Of a stretch of 64,000 nt of DNA, positions 49,559-58,239 are shown one piece after another. The DNA comes from Halorhabdus tiamatea SARL4B. GTDB taxonomy: Archaea > Halobacteriota > Halobacteria > Halobacteriales > Haloarculaceae. Position 1 is the first letter of the stretch. Each line of letters starts with the position of its first letter. The translations under genes were made by a program, and so were the position numbers. Location: the NCBI RefSeq assembly GCF_000470655.1, contig NC_021921.1, positions 1,984,001 to 2,048,000 of the forward strand. Reading direction: 5' to 3'. The notes under the pieces are model-generated. The model was not told the DNA's origin, did not search any database, and was given only the letters and a program-made list of their open reading frames with translations.

Positions 49559-51322
49559 TCAAAACGGCGGGTCGCGGTCGGGACTGCACTCGCCGGTCGA
49601 CCGAAGCACGAGCGTGTACTGGTTGGGGCGCAGTTCCTGTTCGTCGGCGTACTGATCGACGTGCGGGACGATCCCGTGCGGAAGCAATTCGAGCAACGAG
49701 CCCGGCGTCGGCCGCTGTGGGACGAAATCGGGCGGGCGCGGGCCGAACTCGGCGACGGGTTCGTAGCTGTCGTTTCCGTCGAGCAGCCCCCGTACGTACG
49801 CTCCTCGAAGCGACGATGTCCGGTAGTACGTATCCTCGTCGAGGTAGAGCAGGTCGCGATAGGTCAGCATGATGTATTCCGGACAGGCGGTGAATTCGCC
49901 CTCCCGGTGGGTCACCGTCGCGCCGTGGGGGAGTGCCGTGTCCTGGAAGTGCCGCGTGTACACCTCGATCGTCTCGTTCTCGCCGATGGTGTCGTCCAGC
50001 CAGGCCGCGGCCCGATCGCGTGGCATGTCGGCGTACCCGGCGGCGCCGACGCCGGCGTAGGCGGCCGAACTCACCACCAGCGCGACCGTGAGAACGCGAG
50101 CGACTGTCGCCCGGCGCTCGCGCAGGTCGACCAGCCACGCCGCGACGAGAATCGCGAGCAGCGGGAACGTCGCCAGGAGGTGATGGACGCGGAAGTCGTG
50201 CCAGGGGACGAACAGCGCGACGAACGCGAGGAAGGCGATGAGAACGAACACTCTCCCGGCCGAAAGCCGGCGACGCACCGCGAGCGCGACCGTCGCAACG
50301 ACCGCGGTGAGGCTGGCGACGACCATCGGGAGCCCGAGACCACTGAAATACTGCCGGGCGAACCACCACCACGTCGGCGCGTCGGGACCGGTGGCGTGGG
50401 TCGCCCGCCCGACCGGTCCCCCGAAGATCCGTTCGAGGAACGGCTCGAACGCGCCGACCAGCGCCGTCGGGAAGCCGAGCAGGATCGTCAGAGCCCCGAG
50501 CGCGGCTCCCGTCGCAAGGAGTCGCGGCCGGTACAGCGATCGGGGCCACTCCGTACTCTCGCGGGCCCGCAGCAGGTGGGCGACGGCGATCAGCCCGATG
50601 ACGGGAGCCGTCGTGAGTTTGAACGCGATGGCGACGCCGCCGGCCGCGCTCGCGGCGAAGAACTGCCAGTCAGCGCCGGTATGGACGTAGCGAACCAGCA
50701 GATACACCGCCACCAGCAGGAAGAACAGCGCCGGCATGTCCTCGCCACCCTCGTGGGCGATGGTCAGGAATCCGAAGGTCAGCGTCAACAGAAGCGCCGC
50801 AAGCCGACCCGTCGATCGATCCGCGATCGTCCTGGCGATCCGGTACGTGAGATACACCGAACCGACCGCGAAGGTGACGTTGAAGAGCCGAACCAGCCCG
50901 ATGTAGCCGGTCCAGAACCAGGCCGGAATCTCGTTCCAGATCGGGAAGTGGCCGAAGTCCCAGCTGATATGCGGGGTTCCGGTGATCGCATCGAGGTTGC
51001 CGGTCAGCACGGCGACGGCGAGCATCGGAATGAGGGCGAGTCCGAACAGATAGAACGTCGCCCCGAACGGAACGCGGCCCCACGCGACGCCCTCTTTGAC
51101 CCCTTCGAAGCTGGGATCGGCGACGACCGACCGGACGGCCACGAGGGGATCCAGCGCCCGGCTCCACTCGTCTCTGGTAGCGAGGTTCGGGAGCCGGTGC
51201 CAGAACCAGAAGCCCGACAGCACCGCCGCGAGAATGAGCAGCGCGGGGAGATACGGGTCCGTCCGCAGGTCCTCGAGAACGCGGGTTTTCGCCCGGCCGA
51301 GAAGTGCGCGAACGGGGACCAT
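49559..51322 (-). CDS. GT39/ArnT-like membrane glycosyltransferase
   Basis: A 587-residue integral membrane protein with about eleven hydrophobic helices in its first 430 residues. The first loop has the acidic RDEWSRALDP motif (about 51-60), at the position of the catalytic Asp/Glu of GT-C enzymes. The stretch GGEDMPALFFLLVAVYLLVRY follows the ArnT/PMT pattern. A soluble C-terminal domain (about 430-587) is present. It probably transfers a sugar from a lipid carrier to a surface acceptor. It converges on the UPF0104 gene. Confidence 0.85.
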   Translation of the reverse strand: MVPVRALLGRAKTRVLEDLRTDPYLPALLILAAVLSGFWFWHRLPNLATRDEWSRALDPLVAVRSVVADPSFEGVKEGVAWGRVPFGATFYLFGLALIPMLAVAVLTGNLDAITGTPHISWDFGHFPIWNEIPAWFWTGYIGLVRLFNVTFAVGSVYLTYRIARTIADRSTGRLAALLLTLTFGFLTIAHEGGEDMPALFFLLVAVYLLVRYVHTGADWQFFAASAAGGVAIAFKLTTAPVIGLIAVAHLLRARESTEWPRSLYRPRLLATGAALGALTILLGFPTALVGAFEPFLERIFGGPVGRATHATGPDAPTWWWFARQYFSGLGLPMVVASLTAVVATVALAVRRRLSAGRVFVLIAFLAFVALFVPWHDFRVHHLLATFPLLAILVAAWLVDLRERRATVARVLTVALVVSSAAYAGVGAAGYADMPRDRAAAWLDDTIGENETIEVYTRHFQDTALPHGATVTHREGEFTACPEYIMLTYRDLLYLDEDTYYRTSSLRGAYVRGLLDGNDSYEPVAEFGPRPPDFVPQRPTPGSLLELLPHGIVPHVDQYADEQELRPNQYTLVLRSTGECSPDRDPPF

Positions 51323-51449
51323 CTACCGGCTCTTTTCCCCGAAGCGTGCAAAAATCTGTCTCACTGGCCCGACTGAACCGGTGAACCGAACTGACGAGTG
51401 CCGTGTCACAGACAGAGGCGTTTAGTCGGCCCGGGTCCGAAAGTGGTGC

Positions 51450-52064
51450 ATGGACGCCGCTTTGCGGGCCGGGATCGCGCTCTACAACGCCGGGTACTAC
51501 CGGATCACCCACGACGCCTGGGAAGCCCCGTGGATCGGGATGGGGTCCCGCCAGGAACCCAAGGACTTCCTCCAGGGACTCATCCAGTTCACCGTCGCGA
51601 TCCACCACGCTACCGTGGGCAACGAGTCCGGCGCGCGGAAACTGGCCGGGCGCGCACAGACGTATCTGGAGGGGTATCCGGAACAGTACCAGGGCGTCGA
51701 CCTCGCTCCCGTGCGGGAGTATCTGGCCGCACTCGAAGCAGACCCCGACCACGTCGAGGACACCGATCCGCCGACGGTGACCCATCACGGCGACGTCATC
51801 GAACTCGCGGATCTCGACTTCGCGGAGACGACGTTGGCCGCGGAGGCGATCGCAGAGGTCGAGGGCGACGAGGATATCCTCGACGATGCGATCGAGTACG
51901 CCGAGGACGACCTCGAGGCCGGCGACGAGGGCAGTCAGTTCATCACGTTCGTCTTCGATTACGTCCGGAGTCCGGACGACCGACCGATCATCCGACAGCG
52001 ATTGGACGAACACGTCGATCGGCGGCAGGGGCGGGAAGCGGACGTCGAGGGACTGTTCGAGTGA
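51450..52064 (+). CDS. DUF309 family protein
   Basis: A 204-residue helical protein. The DUF309 signature is ALYNAGYYRITHDAWEAPW (about 10-28), with DFLQGLIQFTVAIHHATVGN at about 41-60. The conserved His-Glu/Asp pairs resemble a metal site. The C-terminal half (100-204) is acidic and specific to haloarchaea. Function is unknown. Confidence 0.85.
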   Translation: MDAALRAGIALYNAGYYRITHDAWEAPWIGMGSRQEPKDFLQGLIQFTVAIHHATVGNESGARKLAGRAQTYLEGYPEQYQGVDLAPVREYLAALEADPDHVEDTDPPTVTHHGDVIELADLDFAETTLAAEAIAEVEGDEDILDDAIEYAEDDLEAGDEGSQFITFVFDYVRSPDDRPIIRQRLDEHVDRRQGREADVEGLFE

Positions 52065-52113
52065 CAGCGTACACTGTGCCGAGAAAGTGAAAACTCCGCC
52101 CAGCACCGGTGCG

Positions 52114-52533
52114 TCAGTACGCCGGCCGCTGGGCGCGGATGGTCGAGGCGAGTTGCTGTTCCTCGTCGGCGATGAGTTCCGTCAGGTCGTCGGCGGTGAC
52201 GATCCCGGCGAGTTCACCACCGTCAGTGACAGGGAGCCGACGAACGCTGCTCTCGCTCATCAGGTTCGTCGCCTCGTAGAACCCGGCGTCCGCCTCGATG
52301 GTCTTGAGGTCCTCGGTCATCACGTCCGCGGCGGTCGTCGCTGTCGGGTCCCGTTCCTCGCTGACGACCCGGATCGCGAGGTCGCGGTCCGTGACGATGC
52401 CGACGGGCGTCTCGCCGTCGGTGATGACGACGCTGCCGACGTCGCCCTCGTCCATCGTCTCGGCGAGATCGGGAACTGGTGTGTCTGGTTGTGCTGTGAC
52501 CACGTCGCTTCGGGCAAGGTCTGATACTGGCAT
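52114..52533 (-). CDS. CBS-domain pair protein
   Basis: A 139-residue protein started at MPVSDLARSDVVTAQPDTPV. Two CBS domains occupy residues 3-60 and 69-125; each shows the GxxVVxD...G(I/V)VTxxDL pattern (VGSVVITDGETPVGIVTDRD, and RRLPVTDGGELAGIVTADDL). Such proteins sense adenine nucleotides or bind a partner. A TATA-like ttatatt lies about 30 bp upstream of the start. Confidence 0.9.
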   Translation of the reverse strand: MPVSDLARSDVVTAQPDTPVPDLAETMDEGDVGSVVITDGETPVGIVTDRDLAIRVVSEERDPTATTAADVMTEDLKTIEADAGFYEATNLMSESSVRRLPVTDGGELAGIVTADDLTELIADEEQQLASTIRAQRPAY

Positions 52534-52657
52534 TTGGGCACCCCGTTGGGAGTTTACCCGGCACATACATAATAGTTGATTATATTTTTCAGGGGAGAAG
52601 AGTCCGGATGGAGGAGAACAGGCACGTCGCACCGTCCCGAGGGTGGATCGAACCCGG

Positions 52658-53332
52658 TCAGGCGAACCCCGAAAGCACGCCGCGTCCGTCAGTCTCGCCG
52701 ATGTCGTCGAGAGCCATCCGTTCCGGATGGGGCATCATGACGGCGATGTGGTCGCTCTCGCCCGTGACGCCCGCGACGGCGTGTTTCGAGCCGTTGGGAT
52801 TCGCCTCGGGCGTGACGTTGCCGTCGGCGTCACAGTATCGAAAGAGAATCCGATCCTCGGACTCCAGGGCGTCGAGGCGGTTGTCGCTGATCTCGAAGCG
52901 ACCCTCGCCGTGGGCGATCGGCAACTCGATTATCTCGCCTTCCTCGTAGTGGCTGGTCCAGGGCGTCTCGCTATTCTCGACGCGGAGGTGGACGTGTTCA
53001 CACTGGAAGCGAGCGCTCACGTTGGTGGTGAACGCGCCCGGGGTCAGCGAGGCCTCACACCCGATCTGGGCCCCGTTGCAGATCCCGAGCACGGGCGTCC
53101 CCTCGTCGGCGGCCGCCCGAACCTCGTCCATGATCGGCGAGTGGGCGGCCATCGCGCCCGCACGGAGGAAGTCACCGTAGGAGAACCCGCCGGGGAGGAC
53201 GATTCCGTCGACGGCTTCCGGCAGGGCGTCCTCGTGCCAGACGAGTTCGGCCTCGACGCCGAGCGATTCGAGTGCCTGGACGGTGTCCCGGTCGCAGTTG
53301 CTTCCGCCGAACTGGATGACGGCGACGCTCAT
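52658..53332 (-). CDS. purQ: Phosphoribosylformylglycinamidine synthase, glutaminase subunit PurQ
   Basis: A 224-residue class I glutamine amidotransferase. The nucleophile Cys is in GICNGAQIG and the catalytic His-x-Glu in MPHPERM. FGGSNCDRD near the N-terminus and GGFSYGDFLRAGAMAA are typical PurQ motifs. It supplies ammonia for purine synthesis. Its start overlaps the purS stop by 4 bp. The synthetase PurL is not in the window. Confidence 0.96.
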   Translation of the reverse strand: MSVAVIQFGGSNCDRDTVQALESLGVEAELVWHEDALPEAVDGIVLPGGFSYGDFLRAGAMAAHSPIMDEVRAAADEGTPVLGICNGAQIGCEASLTPGAFTTNVSARFQCEHVHLRVENSETPWTSHYEEGEIIELPIAHGEGRFEISDNRLDALESEDRILFRYCDADGNVTPEANPNGSKHAVAGVTGESDHIAVMMPHPERMALDDIGETDGRGVLSGFA

Positions 53333-53580
53333 TGGTCCTCGATGGAAACCTCGTAGTCGTGGATGGTCGGATTCGCGAGCAGGCGCTCGGCCATCTCCTC
53401 GGCGCGGTCGTAGGCGGCCTCGCTGTCGGCCGCCTCCAGGTCGATCTCGAAACGGTCGGCCGCGCGCAGCGCCTCGAGTTCGAAACCGAGGCGTTCGAGC
53501 GCCTCCCGGGTCGTCTCCGCCTCCGGATCGAGCACCCCCTCCTTGAGCTGGACTGTCACTGTCGCCGTGTACGTACGCAT
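53329..53580 (-). CDS. purS: Phosphoribosylformylglycinamidine synthase subunit PurS
   Basis: An 83-residue protein started at MRTYTATVTVQLKEGVLDPE, the PurS hallmark; an upstream GTG-free extension to 53601 is less likely. The C-terminus NPTIHDYEVSIED is also conserved. PurS bridges PurQ and PurL. A TATA-like tataaat on the minus strand lies about 70 bp upstream, at 53652-53658. Confidence 0.95.
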   Translation of the reverse strand: MRTYTATVTVQLKEGVLDPEAETTREALERLGFELEALRAADRFEIDLEAADSEAAYDRAEEMAERLLANPTIHDYEVSIEDQ

Positions 53581-53738
53581 CGCGTGAAATGCGGATGTCA
53601 TCCGCGAAAACTCTTGTGACTCGCGTCAGGTCTTCGCGCCCGCCCACTGATTTATACGATAACTGATATACTGGCATTCCCCGGCAATATCTTCCCGATA
53701 GTTCAGGAGGAAAACCAAACATCTACAATCGAGACAAG

Positions 53739-53746
53739 CTTTATCT
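53739..53746 (+). promoter_or_regulatory. TATA box of the hydrogenase operon
   Basis: ctttatct lies 28-35 bp before the first operon ATG (53774), fitting a leaderless transcript. The AT-rich stretch 53647-53675, containing gataactgatatac, lies between this and purS and could hold a regulator site. No known operator was recognised. Confidence 0.45.
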
Positions 53747-53773
53747 ACTGGAATTACCTACTTTTAACTCGAT

Positions 53774-54124
53774 ATGGTTACTGATATCCTTCTCGCGCCG
53801 CCGCTCGCGTTTGCTCTCTTTGTTCTGATAAGTTTCACTATTGATCGTGTAGGGAACACGATCGCGTCGGATCGGGCCGACGCCGGCGAGGCGTTCCGGA
53901 CGGCGTGGGCCAGCGGTGAGGAGCCGCCCGAGAGCCAGGGGCGGCCGCGGTATCGGCTCTATCACGTCGGGATCGGCTTTACGATCATTCACGTCGCCGT
54001 GTTGCTCGTCGCGACGATCCCGATCGACGCCAACGGGGCGATACTCGGCGTGCCGCTGCTCGCCGTCGTCGGACTGGCGCTGTTCGCCATCGTCGACGCC
54101 GGACGACCACAACCAGGGAGGTAA
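53774..54124 (+). CDS. NuoA-like membrane subunit of the hydrogenase complex
   Basis: A 116-residue protein with three hydrophobic helices (about 5-24, 64-82 and 88-108). A hydrophilic loop of about 40 residues lies after the first, the topology of NuoA. The second helix begins YRLYHVGIGFTIIHVAVLLV, comparable in position to the conserved NuoA helix, although the usual acidic residue in it is replaced by His. It occupies the place of nuoA at the start of the operon. NuoA homologues are not usual in [NiFe] hydrogenases, so this identification rests on topology and order. Confidence 0.55.
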   Translation: MVTDILLAPPLAFALFVLISFTIDRVGNTIASDRADAGEAFRTAWASGEEPPESQGRPRYRLYHVGIGFTIIHVAVLLVATIPIDANGAILGVPLLAVVGLALFAIVDAGRPQPGR

Positions 54125-54129
54125 CACAC

Positions 54130-54705
54130 ATGGGACGCATCATCGACTGGGCGCGGAACCGATCGCCGTGGATACTCCACCTGAACTGCGGGAGTTGCAA
54201 CGGCTGTGACATCGAGACGCTGGACGCGCTGATGCCCCGGTACGACGTCGAGCGCTTCGGCATCCAACAGAAGGACACGCCGCGACACGCCGACGTCCTC
54301 GTCGCGACCGGGCCGGTGACCAAACAGATGGCTCCTCGCCTGGAGCGGGTCTACGAGCAGATGCCCGAGCCAAAGCTGGTGATCGCGGCCGGGTCGTGTG
54401 CCTCGACCGGCGGCGTGTTCAAAGACTGTTACAACTGTCACGAGGGCATCGACGACGTGATTCCCGTCGACATGTACATTCCCGGCTGTCCGATCTCGCC
54501 CGAGGCGCTGATCGACGGTATCGTCGCGCTGCTGGAGGAGGCCGGCCAGGACGCCAAAGCCGAGCGACTCGCCGCGGCCAAACCCGAGATCGTCCAGGAT
54601 GGCAAACGCATCGACGAGGCTGTCCCGGACGGGGCCGCGGGCCAGCCAGCAACCGACCCAGAGACACAGGAGGGAACGGATGACACCGAGCCAGTTGAAG
54701 CGTAA
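54130..54705 (+). CDS. [NiFe] hydrogenase small subunit (NuoB/MbhJ-like)
   Basis: A 191-residue protein, 5 bp behind the NuoA-like gene. It has the [4Fe-4S] ligands of the proximal cluster: Cys23 and Cys26 in NCGSCNGCD, Cys90 in GSCAS and Cys120 in IPGCP. The core ends by about residue 145 and is followed by an acidic tail. It lacks the signal peptide and extra clusters of uptake hydrogenases, as in group 4 enzymes and complex I. It passes electrons between the NuoI-like ferredoxin subunit and the NiFe site. Confidence 0.92.
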   Translation: MGRIIDWARNRSPWILHLNCGSCNGCDIETLDALMPRYDVERFGIQQKDTPRHADVLVATGPVTKQMAPRLERVYEQMPEPKLVIAAGSCASTGGVFKDCYNCHEGIDDVIPVDMYIPGCPISPEALIDGIVALLEEAGQDAKAERLAAAKPEIVQDGKRIDEAVPDGAAGQPATDPETQEGTDDTEPVEA

Positions 54706-55150
54706 GCTCGACGACGAGCTGTCGGCGTTGCTCGCCGCCTCGGAGGAGCACGACTGCGGTCGCCTCGAGTTCGTCCTCGCGGACAGAGGCGACCTGGTCG
54801 AGGCCGTCACGACGCTGCAGGAGCTGGGCATCACCCACCTCATCACGATCACCGGCGTCGACGCCGGCGACGAGATTGAGGTGCTGTATCACTTCCTGCG
54901 GTACGGCGAGTACGACGACGGCGACCTGGGCGAGGGCGTCGAACTCACGATCCGGGCGATCGTTCCGAAAGCGGACCCGACGATCGAGACGCTCACCGAC
55001 GTCCTGCCCGGCGCGACGCTGTACGAACGGGAACTCATGGACATGCTCGGCGTCGAGGTCACGGGCCACCCCAACCCCGAGAAACTCCTGCTGGCCGACG
55101 ACTTCGACGGCGGGCCACCCCTGCGGGCAGAGAACCTGGAGGTGAACTGA
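54680..55150 (+). CDS. NuoC-like subunit (hydrogenase 30-kDa type)
   Basis: A 156-residue protein started at MTPSQLKRKLDDEL, overlapping the small subunit gene by 26 bp. The NuoC/complex I 30-kDa signature appears in LPGATLYERELMDMLGVEVTGHPNPEKLLLADDF (key YERELMDMLGV). It connects the small and large subunits structurally and carries no cofactor. In haloarchaeal complex I the corresponding domain is usually fused with NuoD; here it is a separate gene. Confidence 0.9.
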   Translation: MTPSQLKRKLDDELSALLAASEEHDCGRLEFVLADRGDLVEAVTTLQELGITHLITITGVDAGDEIEVLYHFLRYGEYDDGDLGEGVELTIRAIVPKADPTIETLTDVLPGATLYERELMDMLGVEVTGHPNPEKLLLADDFDGGPPLRAENLEVN

Positions 55151-55152
55151 TC

Positions 55153-56412
55153 ATGTCAGAGGAAGTCTCCGGCACGGAAATCCCGGTCGGCCCCCAGCAC
55201 CCGTCGCTGAAGGAACCCGCGAACTTCACGCTGACCGTCGACGGCGAGGTCATCACGGGCGCCGACCTCAAACTCTCGTACAACCACCGCGGGATCGAAC
55301 AGGCAGCTCTCTCGAAGTCCTACCTCGAGAACATCTACCTGCTCGAGCGCATCTGTGGCATCTGCTCGCACGCCCACACGAGCTCGTTCGTCACCGGCGT
55401 CGAGGACCTCCTTGATCTCGACGTTCCCCGGCGGGCGAACTACATCCGGACGCTGATCGGCGAACTCGAACGCATCCACAGTCACATGCTCTGGCTCGGG
55501 GTCGCCGGTCACGAGATCGGCTTCGACACGCTCTGGCAGTACGCCTGGCGCGATCGCGAGCTCGTGTTGGACCTCTTAGAGGAGATCACGGGCAACCGGA
55601 TCCACTACTCGATCAACACGATCGGCGGCGTCCGCCAGGACCTCACCGACGAGCAACGCGAGACCGTCCTCGAGAAGATGGACGAACTCGAGGAGCGCAT
55701 CGACTTCTACTTAGAGACGGTCCCCAACGAGGAGACGGTCCGGATGCGGTGTGAGGGCGTCGGCACCGTCTCGACCGAACTTGCCCGCGAGTACTGTGCG
55801 GCCGGGCCAGTCGGGCGCGCCTCGGGACTCCCTGTCGACGTTCGCAAGGACGCCCCTTACGCCGCCTACGACGAGATGGACTTCGACGTCATCACGGAGA
55901 CGACGGGCGACCTGCTGGCGCGCACGACGGTTCGGATCCGCGAGATCGCAGAGAGCATCTCGATCATCAGACAGGCTGCCGAAGGGATTCCAGAGGGGGA
56001 CCTGAAAGCCAGCCCGCAGCCGATGCAGGCGCTGTTGGCACAGATCCCCGAGGGCGACGTCGTCAGCCGTTACGAGGCTCCGCGTGGGGAACTCATCCAC
56101 TACCTCCGCTCGGACGGGACCGACACGCCCGAACGCATCCACATCCGGGTGCCGACCCTCGCCAACTGGCCGACCGTCGTCGAGGCCCTGCGGGGGAGTT
56201 ACATCGCCGACACGCCGATCGTCGTCGCCGGGATCGACCCCTGTATCTCCTGTACGTCCCGGATCGGCGTCGAGACCGATGGGAGCCACGCCGGCGAGAA
56301 CTCCTTCAACCTCGACGAACTCCGGGAGTACGGCATCGAGTGGTACGACGACCGTGCCGAGGGTGGCTCGGTGCGGACCGAACCACAATCCGGCCGAGGT
56401 GACCGACCGTGA
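55153..56412 (+). CDS. [NiFe] hydrogenase large subunit, group 4 type (NuoD-related)
   Basis: A 419-residue catalytic subunit. The N-terminal nickel site is RICGICSHAH (Cys68, Cys71, His75), and the C-terminal site is DPCISCTSR (Cys364, Cys367, Arg370). All four Ni ligands are present; true complex I NuoD lacks them. About 49 residues follow Arg370, the position where HycI-type proteases cut after Ni insertion, and such a protease is encoded at 57766. The middle part (HSHMLWLGVAGHEIGFDTL) matches group 4 enzymes. It catalyses reversible proton reduction to H2. Confidence 0.94.
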   Translation: MSEEVSGTEIPVGPQHPSLKEPANFTLTVDGEVITGADLKLSYNHRGIEQAALSKSYLENIYLLERICGICSHAHTSSFVTGVEDLLDLDVPRRANYIRTLIGELERIHSHMLWLGVAGHEIGFDTLWQYAWRDRELVLDLLEEITGNRIHYSINTIGGVRQDLTDEQRETVLEKMDELEERIDFYLETVPNEETVRMRCEGVGTVSTELAREYCAAGPVGRASGLPVDVRKDAPYAAYDEMDFDVITETTGDLLARTTVRIREIAESISIIRQAAEGIPEGDLKASPQPMQALLAQIPEGDVVSRYEAPRGELIHYLRSDGTDTPERIHIRVPTLANWPTVVEALRGSYIADTPIVVAGIDPCISCTSRIGVETDGSHAGENSFNLDELREYGIEWYDDRAEGGSVRTEPQSGRGDRP

Positions 56413-57395
56413 GTCTCGAAATCGACCTCGCGACCGGCCTGCTGTACCTGCTGGTGTTCCCCGGGTTCGCGTTCCTGTTCACCTACGCGTTGGCCGCCGA
56501 GTACGTCGACCGGAAACTCTACGCGCGCGTCCAGAATCGCGTCGGGCCGCCGCCGCTGCAGCCCCTGGCTGACTTCCTGAAGCTGCTGGCCAAGGAGTCG
56601 GCGGTCCCCGAGGACGCGACCGCACGGATCTACAAGGCGGCTCCACTGACTGGGTTGGCCGGCGTCTTGACCGCGATGTTGTACATCCCGGTCTGGAGCG
56701 AGACGGCGGCGATGTCCTTCGAGGGCGATCTGGTCGTCGTCCTCTTTTTGCTCTCGCTGCCGTCGTTCTCGCTGTTCTTCGGCGGGTGGTACTCCGGGAA
56801 CGTCTTCAGCCAGGTCGGGACCACCCGGACGATCACGCAACTGTTCGGCTACGAGATCCCGTTCTTCCTGGCGTGCTTTGCCCCGGCGGTCGCCGCGGGG
56901 ACGCTCGAACTCTCGGGCATCGTCGCGTTCGTCGGGTCGAACCCGCTGCACATGCTCGTCTTCCTCCCGGCGTTCGTCGTCGGACTGCTGTCGTTGCAGG
57001 CCAAACTCGAGCGGATCCCCTTCGACGCGCCGGAGGCCGAGTCCGAACTCGCGACCGGGGCGCTGGTGGAGTACTCGGGCCGGAAACTCGCACTGTTTCA
57101 CCTCACCAAAGACGTCGAACTCGTCGTCGGCGCGGCGCTGCTGTCGGCGCTGTTCCTCGGCGGGCCCTACCCCGTCGGATCGGTCGAAGGGGTCGCCGGG
57201 GCCGCGCTGGGGATCGCCGTCTTCCTCGTGAAGACCCTCGCCATCGTGGCCGTCCTCTCGATCCTCAGGGGCGTGCTCGCGCGACTCCGGATCGAGCAGG
57301 TCCTCAGCGTGTTCTACCGGTGGCTCGTGCCGATCGGGCTGGCCCAGATCGGGATCGTGCTGGCGGTCGGGCTGTACGCGGAGGGACTGTTATGA
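56409..57395 (+). CDS. NuoH/MbhM-like membrane subunit
   Basis: A 328-residue protein starting at GTG 56409, overlapping the large subunit stop. Eight hydrophobic helices are visible. NuoH signatures are ARVQNRVGPPPLQPLADFLKL (key RVGPP at about 41-45) and the cytoplasmic loop LERIPFDAPEAESELATG (key FDxPEAE at about 203-209). It anchors the hydrophilic arm to the antiporter-like subunits and carries the E-channel residues. Confidence 0.94.
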   Translation: MSLEIDLATGLLYLLVFPGFAFLFTYALAAEYVDRKLYARVQNRVGPPPLQPLADFLKLLAKESAVPEDATARIYKAAPLTGLAGVLTAMLYIPVWSETAAMSFEGDLVVVLFLLSLPSFSLFFGGWYSGNVFSQVGTTRTITQLFGYEIPFFLACFAPAVAAGTLELSGIVAFVGSNPLHMLVFLPAFVVGLLSLQAKLERIPFDAPEAESELATGALVEYSGRKLALFHLTKDVELVVGAALLSALFLGGPYPVGSVEGVAGAALGIAVFLVKTLAIVAVLSILRGVLARLRIEQVLSVFYRWLVPIGLAQIGIVLAVGLYAEGLL

Positions 57396-57751
57396 GCTTA
57401 CCAGGCAAACTCGTCCCCGAGGCGCTGAAGACCCTCGGGAAAGACCGGGCGACCGTATCGTACCCCAAGAACAAGCGGACGCTCCCGGAGCGCTTCCGTG
57501 GCGCTGTCGAGTTCGATCCCGACCCCTGTACGGGGTGTGGGATGTGTGAACGCCACTGCGCGGCCGACGCGATCGAAGTCGGGACCGACGACGACGGCAA
57601 CGTCACCTGGGCGTACGACGTCGCCAGGTGCATGTTCTGTGGGCAATGTGCGGAGTCCTGCCCGACCGACGCGATCGTGATGGGCCAGGAGTTCGAACTC
57701 GCAGACAGTGACCGGGAGTCCTTCGAGGAATCGTACACCTTCGAACGGTGA
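57392..57751 (+). CDS. NuoI/MbhN-like ferredoxin subunit, two [4Fe-4S] clusters
   Basis: A 119-residue protein overlapping NuoH by 4 bp (ATGA). Two complete CxxCxxCxxxC motifs are present: Cys46, 49, 52, 56 and Cys80, 83, 86, 90. It relays electrons from the donor, probably reduced ferredoxin, to the small subunit. No NADH-binding subunits (NuoEFG) are encoded nearby, matching the ferredoxin-dependent group 4 enzymes. It ends the first transcription unit. Confidence 0.93.
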   Translation: MSLPGKLVPEALKTLGKDRATVSYPKNKRTLPERFRGAVEFDPDPCTGCGMCERHCAADAIEVGTDDDGNVTWAYDVARCMFCGQCAESCPTDAIVMGQEFELADSDRESFEESYTFER

Positions 57752-57765
57752 CGGGCGGCACCCGC

Positions 57766-58239
57766 CTACTGGGTACCGCCGAGCACGTCGCTCAATTCCG
57801 CGGCCAGCTCGTCGAGGCGTCGCTCCACGGCGGGCGAAAGCTCGGTCCCGAACTCGATCCGGGCCGGCTCGACGCCAAACAAGGCGACGTTGGCGTCCAT
57901 CTCGCGAGTGAGGAACGTTTCCAGCATCGCCGGAGTCGACTTATGAGACGAAAAGGACTCGCCACCGAGGTCGGCAGAATCGATCCACTTGGAGTCACCG
58001 GGCTCGCCGTCGAAGGCGATCGCGTCGACCAGCACGATCCAGTCGGGCTCGAACCGACGGATCACGCCCGTCTGGTTCTCGGGGGCGACGCCGCCCTCGA
58101 TCACGCGGAGTCGATCGTCCTCGATCCCGGACAGTCGCCGGACGACTTCGAGGCCGACGGCGTCGTCGCCGCGCAGTTCCGAGCCCATACCGACGAGGGC
58201 GACGCGATCGGCGGTGTCGATTTGCGGTGGCGTCGTCAC
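57766..58239 (-). CDS. Hydrogenase maturation protease (HycI family)
   Basis: A 157-residue protein on the opposite strand to the rest of the cluster. The nickel-sensing residues of the family are visible as Glu in GMGSELRGDDAVG, Asp in VLVDAIAF and His in SSHKSTP. HycI proteases remove the C-terminal tail of the large subunit once nickel is bound. Its presence argues strongly that the neighbouring complex is a working hydrogenase. It separates the two halves of the operon. Confidence 0.92.
   Translation of the reverse strand: MTTPPQIDTADRVALVGMGSELRGDDAVGLEVVRRLSGIEDDRLRVIEGGVAPENQTGVIRRFEPDWIVLVDAIAFDGEPGDSKWIDSADLGGESFSSHKSTPAMLETFLTREMDANVALFGVEPARIEFGTELSPAVERRLDELAAELSDVLGGTQ

Noticed and set aside
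49661-51376. 571-codon plus-strand frame over the GT39-like gene
   Set aside because: The composition is Arg/Glu/Gln-rich and lacks the membrane helices seen on the minus strand; it is a shadow.
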